Positions 1 to 4,730 of a stretch of DNA of 6,685 nucleotides are shown here, piece by piece (positions within the stretch are counted from its first letter, which is position 1; the number at the start of each line of letters is the position of its first letter). The stretch is from contig DATJWY010000144.1 in NCBI GenBank assembly GCA_035500775.1, positions 1 to 6,685 of the forward strand, given 5' to 3'. This DNA is from DATJWY01 sp035500775 (GTDB taxonomy: Bacteria > Pseudomonadota > Alphaproteobacteria > Acetobacterales > Acetobacteraceae). A program made the translations under genes and the position numbers. A model generated the notes under the pieces. That model searched no databases. It was not told where the DNA came from and saw nothing but the letters and a program-made list of their open reading frames with translations.

Positions 1-14
1 GGGCAATCAAACGC

Positions 15-40
15 CCCGTCCGGCCCCGGACGGGCTTTTC
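15..40 (+). terminator. Rho-independent terminator at left edge
   Basis: An 8-bp perfect stem (CCCGTCCG / CGGACGGG, loop GCCC) is followed at once by CTTTTC on the plus strand. This suits a plus-strand gene ending just left of the window. On the minus strand the same hairpin lies 49 nt beyond the mucR stop and is followed by GCGTTTGATT, a weaker U-tract, so it may act in both directions. Confidence 0.6.
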
Positions 41-83
41 CACGCCCGAAGCCGGATAGTCAGGAACCGGCCCGAGGGACCGA

Positions 84-494
84 TTACTTCCGCCCGCGCG
101 GCTTGGTGCCGAGGCCGATTTTCTTGGCGAGCGAGGAACGGTGCCGCGCGTAATTGGGCGCCACCATCGGATAATCAGGCGGCAGCCCCCAGCGCTCGCG
201 ATACTGTTCCGGCGTCATGTTGTACGCCGTTTTCAAATGCCGCTTGAGCATCTTGAGCTTCTTGCCGTCCTCCAGACAAACGATGTGGTCCGGAAAGACG
301 GAGCGCTTCACGGGGACGGCCGGTTGCGGCTTGTCGCTCTGCACCGGCTCCTTCCCGACGCCGGCCAGGGTCTTGTAAACCTCCTGGATCAGGCTCGGGA
401 GAGCGTCCGTGGAAACCGAATTGTTGGAAACATGGGCGGATACGATTTGCGCGGTCAGTCCCAGCACATCCGCAGCCGCTGTCTGGTCGGCCAT
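84..494 (-). CDS. mucR: MucR/Ros family transcriptional regulator
   Basis: 136-aa member of the Ros/MucR family, alphaproteobacterial DNA-binding regulators that often act as global repressors at AT-rich targets. The N-terminal half (about 1-60) is the helical part that mediates oligomerisation in the family. The C-terminal DNA-binding domain (about 67-130) is clear: IVCLEDGKKLKMLKRHL, then MTPEQYRERWGLPPDYPMV and the basic SSLAKKIGLG tail. In the zinc-finger position the ligands read Cys73-x2-Asp76-x9-His86, and the last His pair of Ros is replaced by Ala90-Tyr91. Asp in place of the second Cys, and loss of zinc ligands, occur naturally in this family. I chose ATG at 494 rather than a longer frame to 629 because AAGGAT lies 7 nt upstream and the family N-terminus starts here. 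The gene is divergent from the sulfurtransferase gene. Confidence 0.93.
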   Translation of the reverse strand: MADQTAAADVLGLTAQIVSAHVSNNSVSTDALPSLIQEVYKTLAGVGKEPVQSDKPQPAVPVKRSVFPDHIVCLEDGKKLKMLKRHLKTAYNMTPEQYRERWGLPPDYPMVAPNYARHRSSLAKKIGLGTKPRGRK

Positions 495-526
495 GGGGCC
501 ATCCTTTCGAACTCTACAACTTGCGT

Positions 527-556
527 CATATACTAACGGGATCGGCGGTTCCGCAA
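527..556 (-). promoter_or_regulatory. Candidate mucR promoter
   Basis: Read on the minus strand, TTGCGG (556-551) and TATATG (532-527) are separated by 18 bp, which would give a leader of about 25 nt before the mucR ATG. The region is AT-richer than its surroundings and overlaps the candidate -10 of the divergent gene. The match is modest and judged by eye only. Confidence 0.35.
529..534 (+). promoter_or_regulatory. Candidate -10 box for sulfurtransferase gene
   Basis: TATACT (5 of 6 to TATAAT) sits about 55 bp upstream of the GTG start. The -35 position (around 505-511, TTCGAA) is a poor match. It occupies the same bases as the mucR candidate -10 on the other strand, so the two promoters would compete for this stretch. 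Confidence 0.3.
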
Positions 557-588
557 CTGTATTTCCGGTCGTCTGAGAGAATTTAGCA

Positions 589-849
589 GTGCAGCAATCA
601 TGGCAGGCAGACTTAGTTGTCGACATCACCAGGGAGACCTGCCCGATGACCTATGTCCGCACACGCCTGGCGCTCGACCGGCTGCGTCCCGGCCAGGTGT
701 TGCTGGTCCGGTTGCGCGGCGAGGACCCCCGCCGCAACGTGCCGCGTACGGCCACGGAACAAGGACATACCGTTCTGGCGGAAGAAACCGGCGCCGATGG
801 CATCACGCGGCTGCTACTCGCGCGGGGGCCGACCCAAGCGATGTCTTAA
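589..849 (+). CDS. TusA-family sulfurtransferase-like protein
   Basis: 86-aa protein with the TusA (SirA/YeeD) fold signature: strand LVVDITRETCP, a helix TYVRTRLALDRLRPGQ, then strand VLLVRLRG and the segment NVPRTATEQGHTVL. TusA proteins carry sulfur as a persulfide on the Cys of a Cys-Pro-x-Pro motif, feeding tRNA thiolation, molybdenum cofactor or sulfur oxidation pathways. Here the motif is Cys18-Pro19-Met20-Thr21: the reactive Cys is kept and the second Pro is Thr. This variant looks like a recognisable alphaproteobacterial subgroup, but that is from memory. Its partner and pathway are not shown by the context. The GTG at 589 is the only plausible start, because an in-frame TGA lies at 574-576. 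A purine-rich GAGAGA lies about 9 nt upstream. The gene stands alone, convergent with rimI. Confidence 0.82.
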   Translation: MQQSWQADLVVDITRETCPMTYVRTRLALDRLRPGQVLLVRLRGEDPRRNVPRTATEQGHTVLAEETGADGITRLLLARGPTQAMS

Positions 850-943
850 CTTCCGTGTAACGAACTCAGAAGAGCGTACCGCGCAGACCTCCACACCAGG
901 CCAAACGGGACCGGCGCGGCCCCCTGCCACGCGATTTTGATCA

Positions 944-959
944 ACCCGGCGCGCCGGGT
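944..959 (-). terminator. Hairpin downstream of rimI, possible terminator
   Basis: Perfect 16-bp palindrome ACCCGGCG/CGCCGGGT, 13 nt beyond the rimI stop. On the minus strand it is followed by TGATCAAAATCG, so the U-tract is poor. On the plus strand no T run follows. It lies in the 123-bp gap between two convergent genes and is the best termination candidate there. Confidence 0.4.
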
Positions 960-972
960 AGGCGAGACGGGA

Positions 973-1458
973 TCAGCCGAGTCGCTGTTCCGGCGCTTGC
1001 TGCTCCGGCTCTTGCTGCTCTGACTCATGCGGCGCCGGCGCGAGCGCCCGGCGCAGCACCAGGGCATCCGCCCCATCCGCGTAATAGCCCCGGCGCAGCC
1101 CGACCGGCTCGAACCCCGCCGTGGTATAGAGCATCCGCGCCGCCGCATTGCCCGCCGCGACCTCCAGGAATATCGCCGTCGCCCCACGCTCCCGCGCCCG
1201 CGCGAGGGCGGCGGCGAGCAGGGCGCGGCCAAGGCCCCGCCGGCGCGCCGAGGGGACGACCGCGAGAGTCAGGATCTCCGCCTCGTCCAACACCACACGG
1301 GCGAGCACCAGGCCGCCTCGCCGGTCGAGCAGGCCGAAGATCCCGGGCTGACCGAGCAGGCCGGCGAAGGCGGCCTCGTCCCACACCTCTTCCGGCGGAA
1401 AGGCGGCTTCATGCACCACGGCCAGGGCCGCGGCGTGCAGCGGGCCAGCCTCGGTCAT
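973..1458 (-). CDS. rimI: GNAT N-acetyltransferase, RimI-like
   Basis: 161-aa GCN5-related acetyltransferase. RimI acetylates the N-terminal alanine of ribosomal protein S18 using acetyl-CoA, and it is commonly encoded beside tsaB. Motif A is visible as ILTLAVVPSARRRGLGRALL (62-81), with the RRRGLG acetyl-CoA pyrophosphate loop at 72-77. The C-terminal part FLEVAAGNAAARMLYTTAGF (97-116) and RRGYY (122-126) matches the RimI pattern, including Glu99, Asn104 and Tyr111. The usual EVR is EVA here. The ATG at 1458 overlaps the tsaB stop as ATGA, which fixes the start and implies translational coupling. A longer reading of the same frame to 1779 would run through tsaB and is rejected. After the domain comes an unusual 18-residue Glu/Gln/Pro tail with EQQ repeats (about 144-161). 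Substrate specificity is inferred from context. Confidence 0.88.
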   Translation of the reverse strand: MTEAGPLHAAALAVVHEAAFPPEEVWDEAAFAGLLGQPGIFGLLDRRGGLVLARVVLDEAEILTLAVVPSARRRGLGRALLAAALARARERGATAIFLEVAAGNAAARMLYTTAGFEPVGLRRGYYADGADALVLRRALAPAPHESEQQEPEQQAPEQRLG

Positions 1459-2111
1459 ACGGGCGGCGGGCGCGGCGGCGTCGCCGGCAACCGCGCCTCG
1501 GGCGGATCGACGTAGAGCGGCTGGGCCGGCAGCGGCGGCAACGCGCCTTGCGCCCGCCGCGCCGCGACCAGCGCCACATGGCGCGGCAAGGGCCGCCGCG
1601 CATCGGTCAGCATCACATCGACGTTGCGGGCGGCGAGACGGGCCGCCACCGCGCTCGCCGCGTCCCCGGCCACCGCGACAGGCCCCTCGGGCGCGGGCAG
1701 AGCATCCAGCGCGAAGGCTTCCATCCCCCCGCCCCGGTCCAGGAAGACGCGGGAGCGGCGCGAATCGATCGCCACCCACAGCGCGCGCCCATGCAAGTGC
1801 GGCAGCGAATCGGCCAGCGCCTCGGCGACCGTCACCCCGACCACCGGTACCCCGGCGCCAAGCGCGAGGCCATGCGCGAGGGCAAGCCCGGCGCGCAAGC
1901 CGGTGAAGCTGCCCGGCCCGACCGTCACCGCCACCAGATCGAGCTGCCCCGGCGTCACCCCGGCCTCGGCGAGCACCTGCTCCACGAGCGGCGGCAGGAT
2001 CTCCGCCTGGCCGCGTGGCGCGTCCGAGAGGCGCTGTGCCGCCACCGCGTCCTCCGCCACCACGGCGGCGGCGCAGCCGGACAGAGCCGAATCTAGGGCC
2101 AGGATTAGCAT
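1455..2111 (-). CDS. tsaB: tRNA t6A biosynthesis protein TsaB
   Basis: 218-aa ASKHA-fold protein. TsaB is the non-catalytic partner of TsaD (with TsaE and TsaC) in making N6-threonylcarbamoyladenosine at position 37 of ANN-decoding tRNAs. The N-terminus MLILALDSALSGCAAAVV is the first phosphate-loop strand. The diagnostic VGPGSFTGLRAGLALAHGLA is at 64-83, and the end carries the family-like PLYVDPPEARLP (198-209). Length matches the family (about 200-230). ATG 2111 is chosen because the protein starts with MLILALDS. The Shine-Dalgarno is weak (GGA about 11-13 nt upstream), and a frame extension to 2177 adds only non-conserved residues. It is followed by rimI with a 4-base overlap. On the 5' side a composite inverted repeat separates it from rutE by 180 bp, so a separate promoter or read-through is possible. 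Confidence 0.93.
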   Translation of the reverse strand: MLILALDSALSGCAAAVVAEDAVAAQRLSDAPRGQAEILPPLVEQVLAEAGVTPGQLDLVAVTVGPGSFTGLRAGLALAHGLALGAGVPVVGVTVAEALADSLPHLHGRALWVAIDSRRSRVFLDRGGGMEAFALDALPAPEGPVAVAGDAASAVAARLAARNVDVMLTDARRPLPRHVALVAARRAQGALPPLPAQPLYVDPPEARLPATPPRPPPV

Positions 2112-2149
2112 CGAGGAGTCATATCCATGTGGGAGAAGGCCTGTAAGGC

Positions 2150-2285
2150 CAGGGGCGCTGCCCCTGGACCCCGCCAAAGGCTAGCCTTTGGAATCCAATT
2201 TTTTATCACGTTCCCTTGGCCCCGGACGAGGGATCGGTTTCCAAAGGCCGCCGGCCTTTGGCGGGGTCGAGGGGCGGAGCCCCTC
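2150..2285. repeat. Composite nested inverted repeat (REP/BIME-like)
   Basis: Two arms of about 47-50 bp (2150-2196 and 2236-2285) are near-perfect reverse complements. Each arm is built from two smaller palindromes. Left: AGGGGC-GCT-GCCCCT (2151-2165) and the perfect CCAAAGGCT/AGCCTTTGG (2174-2191). Right: CCAAAGGCC-GCC-GGCCTTTGG (2241-2261) and AGGGGC-GGA-GCCCCT (2270-2284). GACCCCGCC joins the palindromes in both arms. The 39-bp centre contains a T7 run (2198-2204 region). It fills the rutE-tsaB gap and begins 7 bp from the rutE stop. It looks like a dispersed intergenic repeat that can form one long hairpin, possibly affecting mRNA ends. Confidence 0.85.
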
Positions 2286-2291
2286 GCGCTA

Positions 2292-2882
2292 TCAAAGCAG
2301 CCAGCAGGCCTCGCCAAACTCCAGCCGCGGTCCGCGCGGATGCCGTCCCGCCGGATCGCCATGGCCGAGATTGACCAGGAAGTTGGATTTCCAGTCGCTG
2401 CCTAGGAAGAATTCCTGGTCCACCGCCTCGCGGTCGAAGCCGGACATCGGCCCGGTGCCGAGTCCGAGCGCCCGCGCCGCCAGGATCAGATAGCCGCCCT
2501 GCAGCGTGCCGTTGCGGAAGGCGGTTTCCTCGGCCAGAGCAGGATCGCCGGCGAACCAGGACCGCGCATCGGCGTGCGGGAACAGCCGTGGCAGCGCGTC
2601 GTAGAAGCGGGCATCATAAGCGACGATCACCGTCACCGGCGCCGCGAGCGTCTTCGCCACGTTCCCGGCGGAGAGCGCCGGACGCAGCCGCTCCTTCGCC
2701 TCCGGGCTGCGCAGGAAGACGAAGCGGCCGGGCGAACTGTTGGCCGAGGTCGGGCCGAGCCGCATCAGATCATAGAGCTGGCGCAGCGTGTCGTCGGAGA
2801 CCGGCTCGTCGGTCCAGCGCGTCTCGGTGTGGGCGGCGCGGAACAGAACGTCCAGCGCGTCATCGTCCAGGGGCATGGGCAT
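2292..2882 (-). CDS. rutE: Malonic semialdehyde reductase, RutE/HadB-type nitroreductase family
   Basis: 196-aa FMN-dependent nitroreductase-fold protein that, as I recall E. coli RutE, matches it along nearly its whole length and at the same size. Shared blocks include [20 protein letters not shown] (FMN-binding, about 39-58), [45 protein letters not shown] and [13 protein letters not shown], ending in EACWLL. RutE reduces malonic semialdehyde to 3-hydroxypropionate with a nicotinamide cofactor in the Rut pyrimidine-degradation pathway. Other members of the group act on related small aldehydes or electrophiles. No other rut gene is in the window, so the substrate here is uncertain. Two ATGs compete: 2882 (length equal to RutE) and 2876. 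GGAA sits 2 nt before the first and 8 nt before the second, so 2876 may be the real start. It lies 45 nt downstream of nfuA and may be cotranscribed with it. Confidence 0.9.
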   Translation of the reverse strand: MPMPLDDDALDVLFRAAHTETRWTDEPVSDDTLRQLYDLMRLGPTSANSSPGRFVFLRSPEAKERLRPALSAGNVAKTLAAPVTVIVAYDARFYDALPRLFPHADARSWFAGDPALAEETAFRNGTLQGGYLILAARALGLGTGPMSGFDREAVDQEFFLGSDWKSNFLVNLGHGDPAGRHPRGPRLEFGEACWLL

Positions 2883-2927
2883 GGTTCCGTCAGGGCGGCG
2901 GCCGGCGCGCGGCCACCGCCGGCACGC

Positions 2928-3485
2928 TCAGAAATCCACCTGCTCCACCGATACCACCTCAGGCACGTAATGGCGCAGCATGTTCTCGATGCCGTGCTTC
3001 AACGTCGCGCGCGAGGAGGGGCAACCGCTGCAGGCGCCCTGCATGTGCAGGCGGACGATCCCGGCGCGGTAGCCGCGGAAGACGATGTCGCCGCCATCGC
3101 CGGCCACCGCCGGGCGCACCCGCGTGTCCAGCAATTCCTTGATCTGCTCGGCGATCTCCCGGTCCTCGGGGGCCACGTCCTCGTCCGAGAGGTCGGCGTC
3201 ACCCTCGATCACCGGCCGGCCGGCGACGAAATGATCCATCAGCACGCCGAGGATCTCGGGCTTGAGCGCCGGCCAGTCGGCATCGTCGGCCTTCGTCACG
3301 GTGACGAAGTCATTGCCCAGGAACACGCGGGCGACGCCGGGCTGGGCGAACAGCGCCACGGCGAGCGGGCTGCGGCCGGCGCTCTCGGGGGTGGCGAAAT
3401 CGGCCGTCCCGCGCTCCATGACGATACGGCCCGGCAAGAACTTGAGCGTCGCCGGGTTGGGGGTGCTTTCGGTCTCGATGAACAT
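2928..3485 (-). CDS. nfuA: Fe-S cluster carrier protein, Nfu/NifU C-terminal type
   Basis: 185-aa two-domain Nfu protein. The N-terminal Nfu_N domain (about 1-88) opens with the hallmark MFIETESTPNPATLKFLPGR and includes GVARVFLGNDFVTVTK. The C-terminal NifU-like domain (about 108-180) has GDGGDIVFRGY and the cluster ligand motif Cys142-Ser-Gly-Cys145, followed by PSSRATLKHGIENMLRHYVPEV. The CxxC pairs of two subunits bind a 4Fe-4S cluster, which is passed to client apoproteins in the cytoplasm. This architecture is that of alphaproteobacterial and mitochondrial Nfu1, rather than E. coli NfuA, whose N-terminus is a degenerate A-type domain. ATG 3485 is fixed by the family start; a frame extension to 3563 is non-conserved. 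The Shine-Dalgarno is weak (CCAGGCCC) and sits beside a potential regulatory hairpin. First gene of an apparent nfuA-rutE-(repeat)-tsaB-rimI series. Confidence 0.95.
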   Translation of the reverse strand: MFIETESTPNPATLKFLPGRIVMERGTADFATPESAGRSPLAVALFAQPGVARVFLGNDFVTVTKADDADWPALKPEILGVLMDHFVAGRPVIEGDADLSDEDVAPEDREIAEQIKELLDTRVRPAVAGDGGDIVFRGYRAGIVRLHMQGACSGCPSSRATLKHGIENMLRHYVPEVVSVEQVDF

Positions 3486-3491
3486 GGGCCT

Positions 3492-3521
3492 GGTCCGGAA
3501 AAAATCGGACCCCAAAGGTCC
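3492..3521 (-). promoter_or_regulatory. Mutually exclusive hairpins in nfuA leader (attenuator-like)
   Basis: On the minus strand, GGACC (3521-3517) can pair with GGTCC (3511-3507) across a 5-nt loop. After the pairing and CGA comes a run of six U (3504-3499), an intrinsic-terminator layout. The same GGTCCG (3511-3506) can instead pair with CGGACC (3497-3492) in a 6-bp stem with the U-run in the loop. That stem ends 6 nt before the ATG and would crowd the ribosome site. The two stems share a strand, so only one can form. Regulation is inference; the pairings are seen directly. Confidence 0.45.
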
Positions 3522-3707
3522 GCTTACGCCAGCCTTATGTGGCACGAGGCCAAGGCGGCGCAAGACACGGCGGAAACGCCCCGCCGGCGCGGCGCCGCAT
3601 CCCAGCCCCGATGCGGCTTCAGCATCCGGCGCTCCGGCGCGGATCAGTCCGCCGCGCCGGAACGTCGAATATAACCTTCAATGGATTCAGCCATGCCGGC
3701 AACGCTT

Positions 3708-3748
3708 AGATCATGATCGGATCAGGTTGACTGATCCGATCATGATCT
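3708..3748. repeat. Perfect 18-bp-arm palindrome with six GATC sites
   Basis: Arms 3708-3725 and 3731-3748 are exact reverse complements around the loop GTTGA. GATC occurs at 3709, 3715, 3720, 3733, 3738 and 3744. On the plus strand GGCGCC and then six T (3755-3760) follow; the 6-nt gap before the T run is longer than usual for an intrinsic terminator. On the minus strand, downstream of the bactofilin gene, no T run follows. It may be an RNA 3'-end structure, a protein-binding site or a dispersed repeat. Confidence 0.85.
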
Positions 3749-3807
3749 GGCGCCTTTTTTGAGAGCGCGATTCACGCTTTCCGACTGTCAGCCTCAAGCG
3801 ATCGCGC

Positions 3808-4527
3808 TCAGCCGGCGATCTCCGGCCGGGGCACGACGGTGGCGGGCGCGACCCGCACCGGCTCGGCGCTGCTGGGGGAATCGGTCAGCATCTCGATGCG
3901 GCCGGTGATCTGGCCGCCATCCTCCACCTGCAGGCGGCGGCAGCGGGCGGTGCCGAGCACCTTGCCGGTCGAGCGGACGACCAGGTTGCCGCGCGCGGTC
4001 AGCGTGCCGTCGATGACGCCGGCGACCTCCGCCTCCTCGACCTCGGCCTCACCCTTGAAGGTGCCGCCCGGAGAGATCGAAAGCTCGGTGGCGTTGATCA
4101 TCGTCGCCTCGACGGTACCCTCGACCACCAGGCGCTCGGCGTCCTGCACCGTGCCCTGTACGCTGATGCCGCGCCCGACGATCAGGGTGCGGCGCGGCTC
4201 CGAGTCGCGCGCCGGGGCAACGCGGGAAGGCCCCTGCGACGGCCCCTGCGACGGCCCCTGGGGACGCACGCTGGCGGACGACGCGCCCTGGAGGGGAGCA
4301 GACGGAGTGGCGGTCGGCAGCGGCGCACGGCCCATGGAAACTTCCTCCTTCGCGGACGCGGGACGAAACGGGGGCACGCCCAGGCCGCTATCCAGCGGCT
4401 TGGGCGGGACATGGACGAAGTCGGGCGCGGTGTGGCCGCCCGCCTCGGGCATGCCTTCCGTGGCGCCGGCGACAAGCGGTTTGGCCCCCTGGGCCTGGAT
4501 CTCGTCAGGCTTGCGACGTTTGAACAA
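3808..4527 (-). CDS. Bactofilin family cytoskeletal protein
   Basis: 239 aa from the proposed TTG start. Bactofilins polymerise without nucleotide into right-handed beta-helix filaments that scaffold envelope enzymes and shape cells. The beta-helix domain (about 113-214) is clear: TLIVGRGISVQGTV, then short strand repeats such as LVVEGTVEATMINATELSIS, AEVAGVIDGTLTARGNLVV and LQVEDGGQITGRIEML. It is flanked by disordered Pro-rich tails, as is typical. TTG 4527 is chosen for two reasons: GAGGGGG lies 6 nt upstream, and the product starts (M)FKRRKPDE, which resembles the short N-terminal membrane-targeting motif (MFxK...) of bactofilins. A GTG at 4602 would extend the frame by 25 residues with no Shine-Dalgarno I can see. 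ATG 4335 has a perfect AAGGAGG and would give 175 aa. Codons between 4527 and 4335 are strongly GC-ending, so that part looks translated. Confidence 0.9.
   Translation of the reverse strand: MFKRRKPDEIQAQGAKPLVAGATEGMPEAGGHTAPDFVHVPPKPLDSGLGVPPFRPASAKEEVSMGRAPLPTATPSAPLQGASSASVRPQGPSQGPSQGPSRVAPARDSEPRRTLIVGRGISVQGTVQDAERLVVEGTVEATMINATELSISPGGTFKGEAEVEEAEVAGVIDGTLTARGNLVVRSTGKVLGTARCRRLQVEDGGQITGRIEMLTDSPSSAEPVRVAPATVVPRPEIAG
4229..4260 (-). repeat. 12-bp tandem repeat inside bactofilin gene
   Basis: GGCCCCTGCGAC occurs twice in tandem (4229-4240, 4241-4252) and an 8-bp third partial copy follows (4253-4260). On the coding strand it encodes the GPSQ repeats of the linker just before the beta-helix (about residues 91-102). 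A repeat in frame with codon length can change copy number without breaking the frame. Confidence 0.8.
4333..4350 (-). promoter_or_regulatory. Strong internal ribosome binding site in bactofilin gene
   Basis: On the coding strand AAGGAGG (4350-4344) lies 8 nt before an in-frame ATG (4335-4333, residue 65 from TTG 4527). It is the strongest Shine-Dalgarno I see in the window. It could be the true start of a 175-aa bactofilin, or drive a second shorter isoform lacking the basic N-terminal motif. The AAGGAGG also encodes Lys-Glu-Glu, so coincidence is possible. Confidence 0.5.
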
Positions 4528-4652
4528 GGGTTTCCCCCTCTGGACATGGCCACCCACCACGCGGCGGGCGGTGCGGTCGGCCGCAACCGGCTCGGGCGAC
4601 ACCAGGCGGCGGGACCCCGGCGCCTGGTATTTGCCACGAAAACAGGAGCGTG

Positions 4653-4674
4653 GGGCGTGTCATACGACACGCCC
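4653..4674. promoter_or_regulatory. 22-bp perfect inverted repeat upstream of bactofilin gene
   Basis: GGGCGTGTC-ATAC-GACACGCCC has 9-bp exact arms. It lies 126 bp upstream of the TTG 4527 start and 56 bp beyond the EI24 gene stop, in the 203-bp gap between them. No T run follows on the minus strand, so it is a poor terminator for the upstream gene. An operator or a leader hairpin is as likely. A second, weaker stem (ACCAGGCG/CGCCTGGT, 4601-4628) lies between it and the gene. Confidence 0.5.
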
Positions 4675-4730
4675 TACATACCGCTGGCTGTAACACGCAG
4701 GTGCAGCAACGAACAACCGCTTACCGGGGC

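Larger units (their letters stand above)
3486..3807. other. 322-bp gene-free, hairpin-rich intergenic region
   Basis: No convincing coding sequence lies between nfuA and the bactofilin gene. The stretch holds several separate inverted repeats. CGGCGG/CCGCCG is at 3568-3586, GCCGCATC/GATGCGGC at 3594-3617, and CCGGCGCGG/CCGCGCCGG at 3634-3660. The attenuator-like stems lie at 3492-3521 and the large GATC palindrome at 3708-3748. Read on the minus strand the first three would form a structured 5' leader of nfuA if transcription starts near the TATATT at 3673-3668, a weak candidate -10 without a clear -35. On the plus strand TATAAC (3670-3675) is an equally possible -10 for a short transcript ending at the T6 run 3755-3760. 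Confidence 0.55.

Noticed and set aside
1459..1779. N-terminal extension of rimI to a start at 1779
   Set aside because: It would run out of frame through tsaB, is Arg/Gly-rich, and the ATGA overlap at 1455-1458 gives the expected start.
1548..2184. Two plus-strand open frames of about 185 codons opposite tsaB
   Set aside because: Both are antisense to tsaB, overlap each other in different frames and show no conserved motif.
2174..2204. Perfect 18-bp palindrome plus T run as a simple plus-strand terminator
   Set aside because: No plus-strand gene ends upstream, and the palindrome is better explained as part of the composite inverted repeat.
2574..3674. Plus-strand open frame of 366 codons opposite rutE and nfuA
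   Set aside because: It is antisense to two clearly recognised genes, is Arg/Ala/His-rich low-complexity sequence, and has no family resemblance; long antisense frames are expected at this GC.
3708..3760. GATC palindrome as the terminator of the bactofilin gene
   Set aside because: The T run lies on the plus-strand side; on the minus strand the hairpin is followed by AAGCGTTGCC.
4528..4602. GTG 4602 as the bactofilin start
   Set aside because: The extra 25 residues hide the (M)FKRRKP N-terminus and no Shine-Dalgarno is visible, whereas TTG 4527 has one at ideal spacing. It is not excluded.
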